Shown here: positions 33,080 to 40,005 of the stretch, piece after piece | How the letters are laid out: the number at the start of each line of letters is the position of its first letter | Numbering within the stretch: the stretch's first letter is position 1 | NCBI GenBank assembly: GCA_902826455.1 | Contig: CADEEV010000017.1 | Span: 1 to 45,029 of the forward strand | Source: an uncultured Acidobacteriota bacterium | GTDB lineage: Bacteria; Acidobacteriota; Vicinamibacteria; Fen-336 | Length of the DNA: 45,029 nucleotides | Direction of reading: 5' to 3' | Notes under the pieces: generated by a model | Told to the model about the DNA's origin: nothing | What the model saw: the letters and a program-made list of their open reading frames with translations, nothing else | The model's database searches: none | Made by a program: the position numbers and the translations under genes

Positions 33080-33844
33080 CTACCTCACCGAGACCGGGTT
33101 GCTCAGGACGCCGATGCCCTCGACCTCGATCTCCACCACGTCGCCGGCCACGAGCCGGCCGATCCCGGCCGGCGTGCCGGTGGAAATGATATCTCCGGGC
33201 CGCAGCGTCATCACGCGCGACACGTACCACACGAGGTAGTCGACCGGGAAGATGAGCTGCGAGGTGCGGCTCGCCTGTCGCAGCCCGCCGTTCACCCGGC
33301 ACGTGACCGCGAGGTCGTCGGTGGCGAGGTCGGTCACGAGACACGGCCCGATCGGACAGAACGTGTCGAAGCCCTTGGCGCGGGTGAACTGCACGTCCTT
33401 GTCCTGCAGTTCGCGGGCGGTCACGTCGTTGACGCAGACGGCGCCGAGGATGGACGCCGCGGCGGCCTCGGGCGACGGCAGGTCCTTCGTCTCACAGCCG
33501 ATCACGATGCCCAGCTCGGCCTCGTGGTCGATCCGGCCCGCCCACTCGGGGATTCGGATCGCCTCGCCTGGGCCGATAACGGCCGTCTCGGGCTTCAGGA
33601 AGACCAGTGGCTCGGCGGGAACCGGCTTGCCGCGCTCGGCCGCGTGGTCCTTGTAGTTGAGGCCGATGGCCACGATCTTGGAGGGCACGGCGGGCGCCAG
33701 CAGCTTCGCCTCGCTCAGGGCGAGGGTCTCGGCTCCGTCGCGGCTTCCGGTGAACGGGTCTCCCTGGAGCAGGCGCAGGCGGCCGGGGCCGTCCTCGCGG
33801 CACCAGCGCGGGCCCCCGCCCGTGGCGATCCGATAGAGCTTCAT
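33080..33844 (-). CDS. Fumarylacetoacetate hydrolase (FAH) family protein
   Basis: A 254-residue protein. The FAH C-terminal domain shows K-I-V-A-I-G-L-N-Y-K-D-H-A-A-E, F-L-K-P-E-T-A-V-I, metal ligands Glu108 and Glu110 in D-H-E-A-E-L-G, and Asp140 in V-N-D-V-T-A-R-E-L-Q. The end has G-T-P-A-G-I-G. The family includes acylpyruvases, oxaloacetate decarboxylases and homoprotocatechuate-pathway isomerases. An acylpyruvase or oxaloacetate tautomerase/decarboxylase role is common for this short form, but the substrate cannot be fixed. ATG 33844 overlaps the lipoprotein gene stop (ATGA). Confidence 0.9.
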   Translation of the reverse strand: MKLYRIATGGGPRWCREDGPGRLRLLQGDPFTGSRDGAETLALSEAKLLAPAVPSKIVAIGLNYKDHAAERGKPVPAEPLVFLKPETAVIGPGEAIRIPEWAGRIDHEAELGIVIGCETKDLPSPEAAAASILGAVCVNDVTARELQDKDVQFTRAKGFDTFCPIGPCLVTDLATDDLAVTCRVNGGLRQASRTSQLIFPVDYLVWYVSRVMTLRPGDIISTGTPAGIGRLVAGDVVEIEVEGIGVLSNPVSVR

Positions 33845-35109
33845 GGCGAGGCCTCCGACGCCGCGGACGGCGGGCTCTCGTTGCCGGCAGCGTCCACGGC
33901 CGTGACCGTGTAGCGATAGCGCTGCCCGGCGACGGCGGCGCTGTCGCGGAAGGACGTGGCCGGCTTCGCGACCTCGCCCACCCGCGCCGGGCTCTCGCCG
34001 CGCGCGGCGCGGTAGACGCGATAGACCGCGAGGTCGGGCTCGGTCGAAGGGCTCCAGCTCACCTCGAGTCCCCCGTCACCCGGAAGCGTCGTGAGGCCGG
34101 TGGGCGGCGCCGGAGCCGTCACGTCCTCGACCGCAAGGCACACCTCGTTGGACGCGTCACTCTCGACGACCGGGTCGGTCGACACCACGGTCCGGACCAC
34201 GTAGCAGACGCGGCTCCCGAGAACGGCCGTGGTGTCGTCGTAGCTCGAGCTCTCGGTGGGCAACGGTGCGAGCGCAAGGCCGAAGGTCCCGGGATCGGCG
34301 CGCCGGTAGACGCGGAATCCGCCGACGCGCGGCGGCATCGGCACGGGAGTCGGGGTAGGAGCGGGCGCGGGCGTCGCGGCAACGCCCGGGATCCCCGCTG
34401 CGGGCGGGGTCGCAGGAACCGGCTGGGACGGCGGAGTGCCAGGCGTCGGCGGCAGCAAGGGCGCGGGAGGCGGGGGTGGCGCCTGCAACGGAGCCGAGGG
34501 TGGCGCGCCGAGCGGACCGGGGCGACCGGGCGTCGGGCTCGGCGCCAGCGTCGGGACCACCCAGCAGGGCATCGGATCGGGCGCGGACCAGGCGAGGCGA
34601 ACGCCGACGGCGCCGGGCCGTGCCACGAGACCGCTGGGCACAGGCGGCGGCTCCTGGACGGTCAAGGACGCGACCGGGGTCTGGACCGATTTCCGCTCCT
34701 TCTGGACGGCGCGCGCCGCGACGCGAATCCAGGTGCCCACGGGCGGGAGCGGCTCGCTGAACCGGAGGTGCTCGCCGGGTGCGGCCTTCCGCACTTCGAC
34801 CTTGGCGGTCTTGCCGAAGTCGCCTTCGCCGTCGAGGCGGAGCAGCTCGATGTCGAGCACGGGAAGCCGGGCTCCGTCGGTCGACTGGCGCGGGGCGACG
34901 AATTCGATCGTGAGCTCGCTGCCTCGCTGGGAGAGGGTGAGGCCCATGACGGGCTGAGGCGTCGGGCGCAGGGGCGGGAGCGGGTCGCCGCGCTTGCCGC
35001 AGCCCAGGGCGAGAAGCGCGACGCCGATCACGAGCCAGGAGCGGCCTGGCAGGGAGCGGCTCGCGGGCTGAGGATCGTGACCCATGGGCTTACCGGCGCT
35101 ACGGTTCAA
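33841..35109 (-). CDS. Lipoprotein with fibronectin type III domains and proline-rich linker
   Basis: A 422-residue exported lipoprotein. The lipobox L-L-A-L-G-C-G-K-R-G-D-P-L-P-P resembles small lipoproteins of the LptM/'YifL' type. FN3-like domains follow: one to about residue 190, interrupted by a Pro/Ala/Thr-rich linker (about 200-265), then two with V-Y-R-A-A and Y-R-Y-T-V-T-A-V-D-A-A-G-N-E-S-P-P. It probably sits in the outer-membrane periplasmic leaflet or on the surface. Start: TTG 35109 has TATACT exactly 6 bases upstream (leaderless reading); ATG 35085 gives a more usual signal peptide. First gene of the operon. Confidence 0.8.
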   Translation of the reverse strand: MNRSAGKPMGHDPQPASRSLPGRSWLVIGVALLALGCGKRGDPLPPLRPTPQPVMGLTLSQRGSELTIEFVAPRQSTDGARLPVLDIELLRLDGEGDFGKTAKVEVRKAAPGEHLRFSEPLPPVGTWIRVAARAVQKERKSVQTPVASLTVQEPPPVPSGLVARPGAVGVRLAWSAPDPMPCWVVPTLAPSPTPGRPGPLGAPPSAPLQAPPPPPAPLLPPTPGTPPSQPVPATPPAAGIPGVAATPAPAPTPTPVPMPPRVGGFRVYRRADPGTFGLALAPLPTESSSYDDTTAVLGSRVCYVVRTVVSTDPVVESDASNEVCLAVEDVTAPAPPTGLTTLPGDGGLEVSWSPSTEPDLAVYRVYRAARGESPARVGEVAKPATSFRDSAAVAGQRYRYTVTAVDAAGNESPPSAASEASP

Positions 35110-35114
35110 ACGCG

Positions 35115-35121
35115 TAGTATA
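35115..35121. promoter_or_regulatory. Shared bidirectional -10 element for two leaderless genes
   Basis: Plus strand TAGTAT (35115-35120) is followed by 6 bases and GTG 35127. Minus strand TATACT (35121-35116) is followed by 6 bases and TTG 35109. The two hexamers occupy nearly the same base pairs. No convincing -35 boxes are visible on either side. Confidence 0.5.
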
Positions 35122-35126
35122 GCGTC

Positions 35127-35489
35127 GTGACTCTGAAGACCGTAGCGCTCGTGTCGGCCGTCTACGACCTGATGATCGCGATCCCGACGCTGCTGTTCCC
35201 GGTCGCGCTGGCTCACCTCTTCGGAGCCCCGACGCCGTCGCCGATCCTCAACGCCCAGCTCAACGGGCTCTTCACGTTGGCGCTCGCCGTGGGCTACGTG
35301 TGGGCCGCCCAGGACATCCCCGCGCGACGCGGCTATCTCTGGGTCGCGGGCCCGTTCACGAAGCTCCTCGGGGCGGCGCTGTTCGTCCTGGATCACTTCA
35401 CCCACGGCTCGCCCACCGCATTCCTGCTCTTCGCGGTGACGGACGGCTCCCTCGGCCTGATGACGCTCGTGCTCTTGCTAAAGCGCTAG
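35127..35489 (+). CDS. Small four-helix membrane protein, function unknown
   Basis: A 120-residue integral membrane protein with four predicted helices (about 5-31, 40-61, 70-90, 97-118) and short loops. The motif A-Q-L-N-G-L-F and the block R-G-Y-L-W-V-A-G look conserved-like, but I cannot assign a family or function. GTG 35127 is chosen because TAGTAT ends 6 bases before it and no Shine-Dalgarno sequence is present. It is a single gene, divergent from the FN3 lipoprotein operon and convergent with the proline-rich secreted protein gene, whose stop is one base away. Confidence 0.75.
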   Translation: MTLKTVALVSAVYDLMIAIPTLLFPVALAHLFGAPTPSPILNAQLNGLFTLALAVGYVWAAQDIPARRGYLWVAGPFTKLLGAALFVLDHFTHGSPTAFLLFAVTDGSLGLMTLVLLLKR

Positions 35490-35490
35490 C

Positions 35491-36426
35491 TCAGTACTCG
35501 ACGTACTCGATGCGCTTGCGCAGGTCCTCCACGGAGAGGGTGCCGGCCTGGCGCTCGTCGAGATCGCGCTTCTTGACCCGCACCACGAGGGTGCGTTCCG
35601 GCCGGGTGCCCCCGCCGAACAGAAGCCCGTCCACGAAGTCCACGGCGGTGATGAGCTGCTCCTCGGGCCGCAGGAGCCGGAGCCTGGAACCGTGGCCGAC
35701 GATCACCCGCGTCACGACCTCCTTGACCTCCGCCACGATCGCGTCGGGCGAGCGCTCGTCCTCCTCGTCGCCGGGGCTCTCGAACCAGTAGCTCCACGGC
35801 GGGGCCGGGGGCAGGGGCGGCGTGGGCGCGCGGGGCGCGGCCGGCGCGCGGGGCGCGGCGGGGGCGGACGGGGCCTCGGGCGCGGGCGGAGGGCCTGGCG
35901 GGAGGGCTTCGGTGGGAGCTTGAGGCACGCTCGCTGGCGAGGATGGCGCCGCGGAACGCGCCTGAGGGGCGAGCCGGGCGCGGATCTGCCAGGAGACCTG
36001 CTCTAGGGCGCGCTCCGCGTCCTGGCGCGCCCGAGCCGCCTCGCGCGTCAGCTCGTCGGCCTGGGCCTCGATGAGCGCGATCTGGCGGTCCGTCTCGACG
36101 TCGATCGCGCGCGGCGGCGGCATGCGCGAGGAGCGCCCGACGGAATGCTCCTGCAGGAACACGACGCTACCACCCGAGTGCAGTGCTCGCGGCGGCAGCA
36201 CGTACACGACGCCGACACCCTGGATGCGATAGCCGCGGCACTCCGGGCCGCCCATGACCGGGATCGCGCCCGGATGGCTCACGCGGTCGATGGCCTGGCC
36301 GAGGAGATTGCCCAGGACGTCGAGGTCCTGCCGGGAGTCGGGCGCGGGCGGAGCCTGTCCCTGCATCGGCAGCGACACGAGGGCGACGAGGGCGAATCCG
36401 GCGACGCTGGGAACCCGGCGCATCAC
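35491..36426 (-). CDS. Secreted proline/alanine-rich protein downstream of sigma/anti-sigma pair
   Basis: A 311-residue protein with signal peptide about 1-24 (A-L-V-A-L-V-S-L-P-M-Q-G-Q-A). A globular N-terminal part (G-V-G-V-V-Y-V-L-P) is followed by a charged helix (about 105-150), a Pro/Ala-rich low-complexity stretch (about 160-210) and a C-terminal part with D-A-I-V-A-E-V-K-E-V-V-T-R-V. I recognise no family. GTG 36426 (GTGA overlap with the anti-sigma gene) or ATG 36423 are both possible starts. Its position as third gene after an ECF sigma factor and its anti-sigma factor suggests an envelope-stress function (inference only). Confidence 0.7.
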   Translation of the reverse strand: MMRRVPSVAGFALVALVSLPMQGQAPPAPDSRQDLDVLGNLLGQAIDRVSHPGAIPVMGGPECRGYRIQGVGVVYVLPPRALHSGGSVVFLQEHSVGRSSRMPPPRAIDVETDRQIALIEAQADELTREAARARQDAERALEQVSWQIRARLAPQARSAAPSSPASVPQAPTEALPPGPPPAPEAPSAPAAPRAPAAPRAPTPPLPPAPPWSYWFESPGDEEDERSPDAIVAEVKEVVTRVIVGHGSRLRLLRPEEQLITAVDFVDGLLFGGGTRPERTLVVRVKKRDLDERQAGTLSVEDLRKRIEYVEY

Positions 36427-37121
36427 TTCTTCTCGGCAGCCTGCAGCACGTACCCCATGAGCTCGGTGGTCCGGGCCACGTGCTGGCCCGTCTTGCCGTC
36501 CAGGTACGAAAGGCCCGCGCTCACGCGGGCGAGATCGTAGCGGCGCTGGGTCTCGGTACGGGCGGAGAGATCTCGGAGGGAGCTCTCGAGGCGGCGGGCC
36601 TGGCGCTCTTCGCTCTCGCGCAGCAGCGCCTGGAACTGCTCGACGGTGCCCGGGTCGGCGGCCGCACTCTCCGTGGCCGGCCGCACGGCGCTCGCGAGCT
36701 GCGCTCGCAGCTCGTCGATCTCGCGCCGGTGCCGTTCCTCGGCGCTCGCCAGCTCCCGTGTCGCGTCGGCGCCGCGGCCCAGCCGGAGCGTGAACACGCC
36801 CCTCTCGAAGCGCAACTCGGAGCCGGACAACGCGAAGCCGGCGCCCAGCGCGAGCACGAAGCCGGCCGCGGCTGCGAGCGGCACGAGGCTCGGGCGCCGC
36901 GGGCGTCCCGGATGGGCGCTCCGCGCAAGCGGCGGGACCTTCCAGGCGCCGAGGTCGCGCCGCAGGTGACGCAGGCCCGCCATCTCGTCACGGCAGGTGA
37001 CGCAGATCGCGAGGTGCTCCTCGACGCGGCGCGCCGTCTCGGGCGTCGCCTCGGCGTAGAGCACCTCCATCATCTCGTCGCGAACGATTGCGCAATCCAT
37101 TGCGTGCTCCATTCCTCGCAT
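36423..37121 (-). CDS. Zinc-containing anti-sigma factor (membrane-anchored)
   Basis: A 232-residue protein. The N-terminal ZAS/zf-HC2 domain has His36, Cys40 and Cys43 in H-L-A-I-C-V-T-C. One transmembrane helix lies at about 78-98. A periplasmic part with coiled-coil character (E-E-R-H-R-R-E-I-D-E-L-R-A-Q-L) covers 125-200. It directly follows the ECF sigma gene (stop TGA next to ATG 37121), so it is its likely cognate inhibitor. ATG 37112 is an alternative start. The inducing signal is not visible. Confidence 0.88.
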   Translation of the reverse strand: MRGMEHAMDCAIVRDEMMEVLYAEATPETARRVEEHLAICVTCRDEMAGLRHLRRDLGAWKVPPLARSAHPGRPRRPSLVPLAAAAGFVLALGAGFALSGSELRFERGVFTLRLGRGADATRELASAEERHRREIDELRAQLASAVRPATESAAADPGTVEQFQALLRESEERQARRLESSLRDLSARTETQRRYDLARVSAGLSYLDGKTGQHVARTTELMGYVLQAAEKK

Positions 37122-37715
37122 TCAGGGTAGCGGCGCCGGCACCGGCGCGGCGCTACGGATACCTTGTCGCTCGAGCCGCAGACGCAGCTGCCCGAGCCCC
37201 CGGTACAGCCGGGTCTTGACCGTGGACAAGGGCACGTCCAGGATCTCGGCGATCTCCAGGAAGGTCAGGTCCTGGTATTCCTTCAGCACGATGACCTCGC
37301 GTTGCTCGTCCGGCAGTCCCTCGATCGCGGCGGCGACGGCCCGCGACAGGGTATCGGCCTCGACCAGGTCCAGCGGACTCGGATCCTGCCTGCGGGGTGG
37401 CGTCAGGCCCTCCTCGTCCAGGGCATCGAGGCTCACGAGCGTACGGCCCTTGCGACGTCGCATGCGGTCCCGGCACAGGTTGAGCGCGATCTGGTACAGC
37501 CAGGAGGAGAAGCGCGCCTCCCGCTTGAACCCGCCCAGGGCCCGGTAGGCTTTCAGGAACGTCTCCTGACAGAGGTCGCGGGCCTCGTCCTCGGTGCCCA
37601 TGACCCGGTAGATGGCCGCCTGGATCCGGCGCTCCCACCGACGCAGGAGGTCGTCGAAGGCGGACAGATCGCCCGCCTGGAAGGCATCAACCAGTTCTTC
37701 GTCGGTGGCCGCCAT
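37122..37715 (-). CDS. ECF-type RNA polymerase sigma factor (RpoE-like)
   Basis: A 197-residue sigma factor. Region 2 covers about 5-90, with D-E-A-R-D-L-C-Q-E-T-F-L-K-A-Y-R-A-L for -10 recognition. Region 4 covers about 122-183, with L-P-D-E-Q-R-E-V-I-V-L-K-E and the helix-turn-helix F-L-E-I-A-E-I-L-D-V-P-L-S-T-V-K-T-R-L. It lacks region 3, as ECF members do. ATG 37715 is preceded by AGAGG. It lies 66 bases after xerC and is followed by the anti-sigma gene. It likely directs an envelope-related regulon; no GAACTT-type site could be firmly placed. Confidence 0.93.
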   Translation of the reverse strand: MAATDEELVDAFQAGDLSAFDDLLRRWERRIQAAIYRVMGTEDEARDLCQETFLKAYRALGGFKREARFSSWLYQIALNLCRDRMRRRKGRTLVSLDALDEEGLTPPRRQDPSPLDLVEADTLSRAVAAAIEGLPDEQREVIVLKEYQDLTFLEIAEILDVPLSTVKTRLYRGLGQLRLRLERQGIRSAAPVPAPLP

Positions 37716-37781
37716 GCCTCTTCATCCTGGTGGGACGCGCGGGGGCTCCGCACGGCCCATAATCTGTCGATCTAGGGCCGA

Positions 37782-38663
37782 TCAAGCCCTGGGATGTGTC
37801 CTACTGTACATTTGGAGTATCTGCTTGGTGTTGACGTGGGTGTAGCGCTGTGTGGTCGACAGGCTTGCATGGCCGAGCAACTCCTGGATCGAGCGCAGAT
37901 CGGCCCCACGCTGAAGCAAATGGGTCGCAAAGCTGTGCCGGAGAGCATGGGGACTGACCCTTTGCTCCAGGGCCACCTGGCGCACGCGCAGCGAGACGAG
38001 TGACCGCACGCTTCTGTCGGTTAATCTCCCGCCCTTCAGGTTCACAAAGAGGGCGTCGGATCGTGGTCTGGCGCGAAGGCGGGCGGGAAGGTACGCCCTA
38101 AGAGCCTCTCGAGCTTGACCGCCGAAGGGGACGATCCGCTCTTTTCTCCCTTTACCCAGAACCCGGACCATCCGCCCTTCCAGATCGACTTCGCCCAGGT
38201 CGAGGCCGACGAGCTCGCCGCAGCGGATCCCCGTGGCGTACAGCAGCTCGAGGATGGCGCGGGCGCGCAAGGCCGGGTCGGTGTCTCCCGGAACATCGAG
38301 GAAACGGGCGACCTCCGCCTCTTCGAGGTGTACCGGAATACGTTTCTCGACGCGAGGCGACAGCAGCACGCGCGCTGGGTTCGATTCGAGCACGCCTTCC
38401 CGGCAGAGATAGCGAAAGAACGTCCGCAGGCTGGCCAGCTTGCGCGCCGACGACGTCTTCTTCAGGCCTCGTCGATGCAGGCGCGCGAGGAAGCCCCGGA
38501 TGAGCAGGTGATCGGCGTCCTTCGGCTGGGGCTCGCGGCCGAGCTCCTCGCGCAGATGCTCCGCGAACTGCGCGAGGTCGTCGCCGTAGGCCTTGATCGT
38601 GTGGGCGGAAGCGTTGCGCTCGACCTCGAGATGCCTCAGGAAGGCGAGCGTCGCCTTCTTCAT
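37782..38663 (-). CDS. xerC: Tyrosine site-specific recombinase XerC-like
   Basis: A 293-residue recombinase of the usual Xer length. The N-terminal SAM-like core-binding domain starts L-R-H-L-E-V-E-R-N-A-S-A-H-T. Catalytic residues are Arg147 (T-G-I-R-C-G-E-L), Lys171 or Lys174, His239 and Arg242 (S-P-H-A-L-R-H-S-F-A-T), His265 and nucleophile Tyr274 (T-Q-R-Y-T-H-V). It resolves chromosome dimers at dif with a partner recombinase. The order topA-trmFO-xerC matches a classic bacterial cluster, which favours XerC over XerD or an integrase. ATG 38663 is one base after the trmFO stop. Confidence 0.9.
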   Translation of the reverse strand: MKKATLAFLRHLEVERNASAHTIKAYGDDLAQFAEHLREELGREPQPKDADHLLIRGFLARLHRRGLKKTSSARKLASLRTFFRYLCREGVLESNPARVLLSPRVEKRIPVHLEEAEVARFLDVPGDTDPALRARAILELLYATGIRCGELVGLDLGEVDLEGRMVRVLGKGRKERIVPFGGQAREALRAYLPARLRARPRSDALFVNLKGGRLTDRSVRSLVSLRVRQVALEQRVSPHALRHSFATHLLQRGADLRSIQELLGHASLSTTQRYTHVNTKQILQMYSRTHPRA

Positions 38664-38664
38664 G

Positions 38665-40005
38665 TCAGGCGGTCGCGGCGCCACCCAGGGAGCGCGCGTC
38701 GAGCTCGGCCTGGAAGCGCTCCAGGCTCTCGAGCGCCCGCTGCGCCATCGCCAGGCGTTTCTTGGCCTTGTCCTTGACGCGATGAGGCAGCTCAGGCAGC
38801 AGGCCGAACGCGATGTTCGTGGGCTGATAGTGCTTTGGATCGCTGCGCGCGATATAGCGGCCCAGGGCGCCCAGCGCAGTGTCCTCGGGGAAAGCCAGCG
38901 GGGACCCGCCCAGGGCGCGGCGCGCGGCACCGAGACCGGCCAAGAGTCCCGAGGCCGCGGACTCGACGTAGCCCTCGACGCCCGACATCTGCCCCGCGAA
39001 GAACAGGCCGGGGCGGGCGCGCGTCTCGAACGTCGGCTCCAGGGTCTTGGGCGAGTTGACGTAGGTGTTGCGGTGGATCATCCCGAAGCGAACGAACTCG
39101 GCCTTCGCGAGGCCGGGAATCATCCGCAGGATGCGTGCCTGCTCGCCCCACTTGAGCTGGGTCTGGAAGCCCACGATCGAGAAGTGGCTCGCGGCCAGGT
39201 TGTCCTGGCGCAGCTGCACGACCGCGAACGGGCGCCGGCCCGTGTGGGGATCCATCAGCCCCACGGGCTTCATCGGCCCGAACAGCAGCGTCTCCGGCCC
39301 GCGGCTCGCGATCACCTCGACGGGCAGGCAGCCCTCGAAGAAGAACTCCTTCTCGAACTCGTGGAGGGTCGCGCACTCGGCCGACGTTAGGGCCGCGTAG
39401 AACTCGCGGTACTCCTCTTCGGAGAAGGGGCAGTTCACGTAGTCGTCGCCGCCCTTGCCGTAGCGCGAGGCGCGGAAGACCAGGTCGAAGTCGATGCTGT
39501 CCGCCTCGATGACGGGGGACACGGCGTCGTAGAAGTGCAGATGCGTGTCGCCCACGAACGCGGCGATGTCCGCGGCCAGGGCCTCCGCGGTGAGCGGACC
39601 GGTGGCGACGATGGTGAGGGGATCTGCCGGGATCTTCGCGACCTCGCCGCGATGCACCACCAGCCCCGGGAGCTTCGAGACCTCCTCGGTCACGCGCTGT
39701 GCGAACAGTCCGCGGTCGACGGCGAGGGCGCTGCCGGCGGGCACCTTCACGGAGTCCGCGACGCGCAAGATTAGGGAATCCATGCGCCGCATCTCTTCCT
39801 TCAGCAGTCCCGCTGCCTGGTCGAGCGCATTGCCGCGCAGGCTGTTGGAGCAGACGAGCTCGGCAAAGTCGCCGGTCTGATGGACGGGGGTGGCGACGAC
39901 CGGCCGCATCTCGTGGAGATCGACGCCGATGCCGCGCTTCGCCAGCTGCCACGCGGCCTCGCTGCCGGCGAGTCCGCCGCCGACGATCGTGACGCGCGCC
40001 GTCAA
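38665..40005 (-). CDS. trmFO: Methylenetetrahydrofolate-tRNA-(uracil-5-)-methyltransferase TrmFO
   Basis: A 446-residue flavoprotein that makes 5-methyluridine at position 54 of tRNA, using methylenetetrahydrofolate. FAD motif V-G-G-G-L-A-G-S-E lies near residue 8. Diagnostic blocks are L-H-E-M-R-P, L-V-C-S-N-S-L-R, C-P-F-S-E-E-E-Y, F-E-G-C-L-P-V-E-V-I-A-S-R-G and F-A-G-Q-M-S-G-V-E-G-Y. TTG 40005 overlaps the topA stop (TTGA); homology begins right there. The length fits the family. Confidence 0.95.
   Translation of the reverse strand: MTARVTIVGGGLAGSEAAWQLAKRGIGVDLHEMRPVVATPVHQTGDFAELVCSNSLRGNALDQAAGLLKEEMRRMDSLILRVADSVKVPAGSALAVDRGLFAQRVTEEVSKLPGLVVHRGEVAKIPADPLTIVATGPLTAEALAADIAAFVGDTHLHFYDAVSPVIEADSIDFDLVFRASRYGKGGDDYVNCPFSEEEYREFYAALTSAECATLHEFEKEFFFEGCLPVEVIASRGPETLLFGPMKPVGLMDPHTGRRPFAVVQLRQDNLAASHFSIVGFQTQLKWGEQARILRMIPGLAKAEFVRFGMIHRNTYVNSPKTLEPTFETRARPGLFFAGQMSGVEGYVESAASGLLAGLGAARRALGGSPLAFPEDTALGALGRYIARSDPKHYQPTNIAFGLLPELPHRVKDKAKKRLAMAQRALESLERFQAELDARSLGGAATA

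Noticed and set aside
37774-37790. Hairpin AGGGC...GCCCT at the xerC stop as a terminator
   Set aside because: The stem has only 5 pairs, the loop contains the stop codon and no T run follows.
37782-38663. Phage or island integrase
   Set aside because: Length, residues and the topA-trmFO-xerC order fit the housekeeping XerC; the island lies on the other side of topA.
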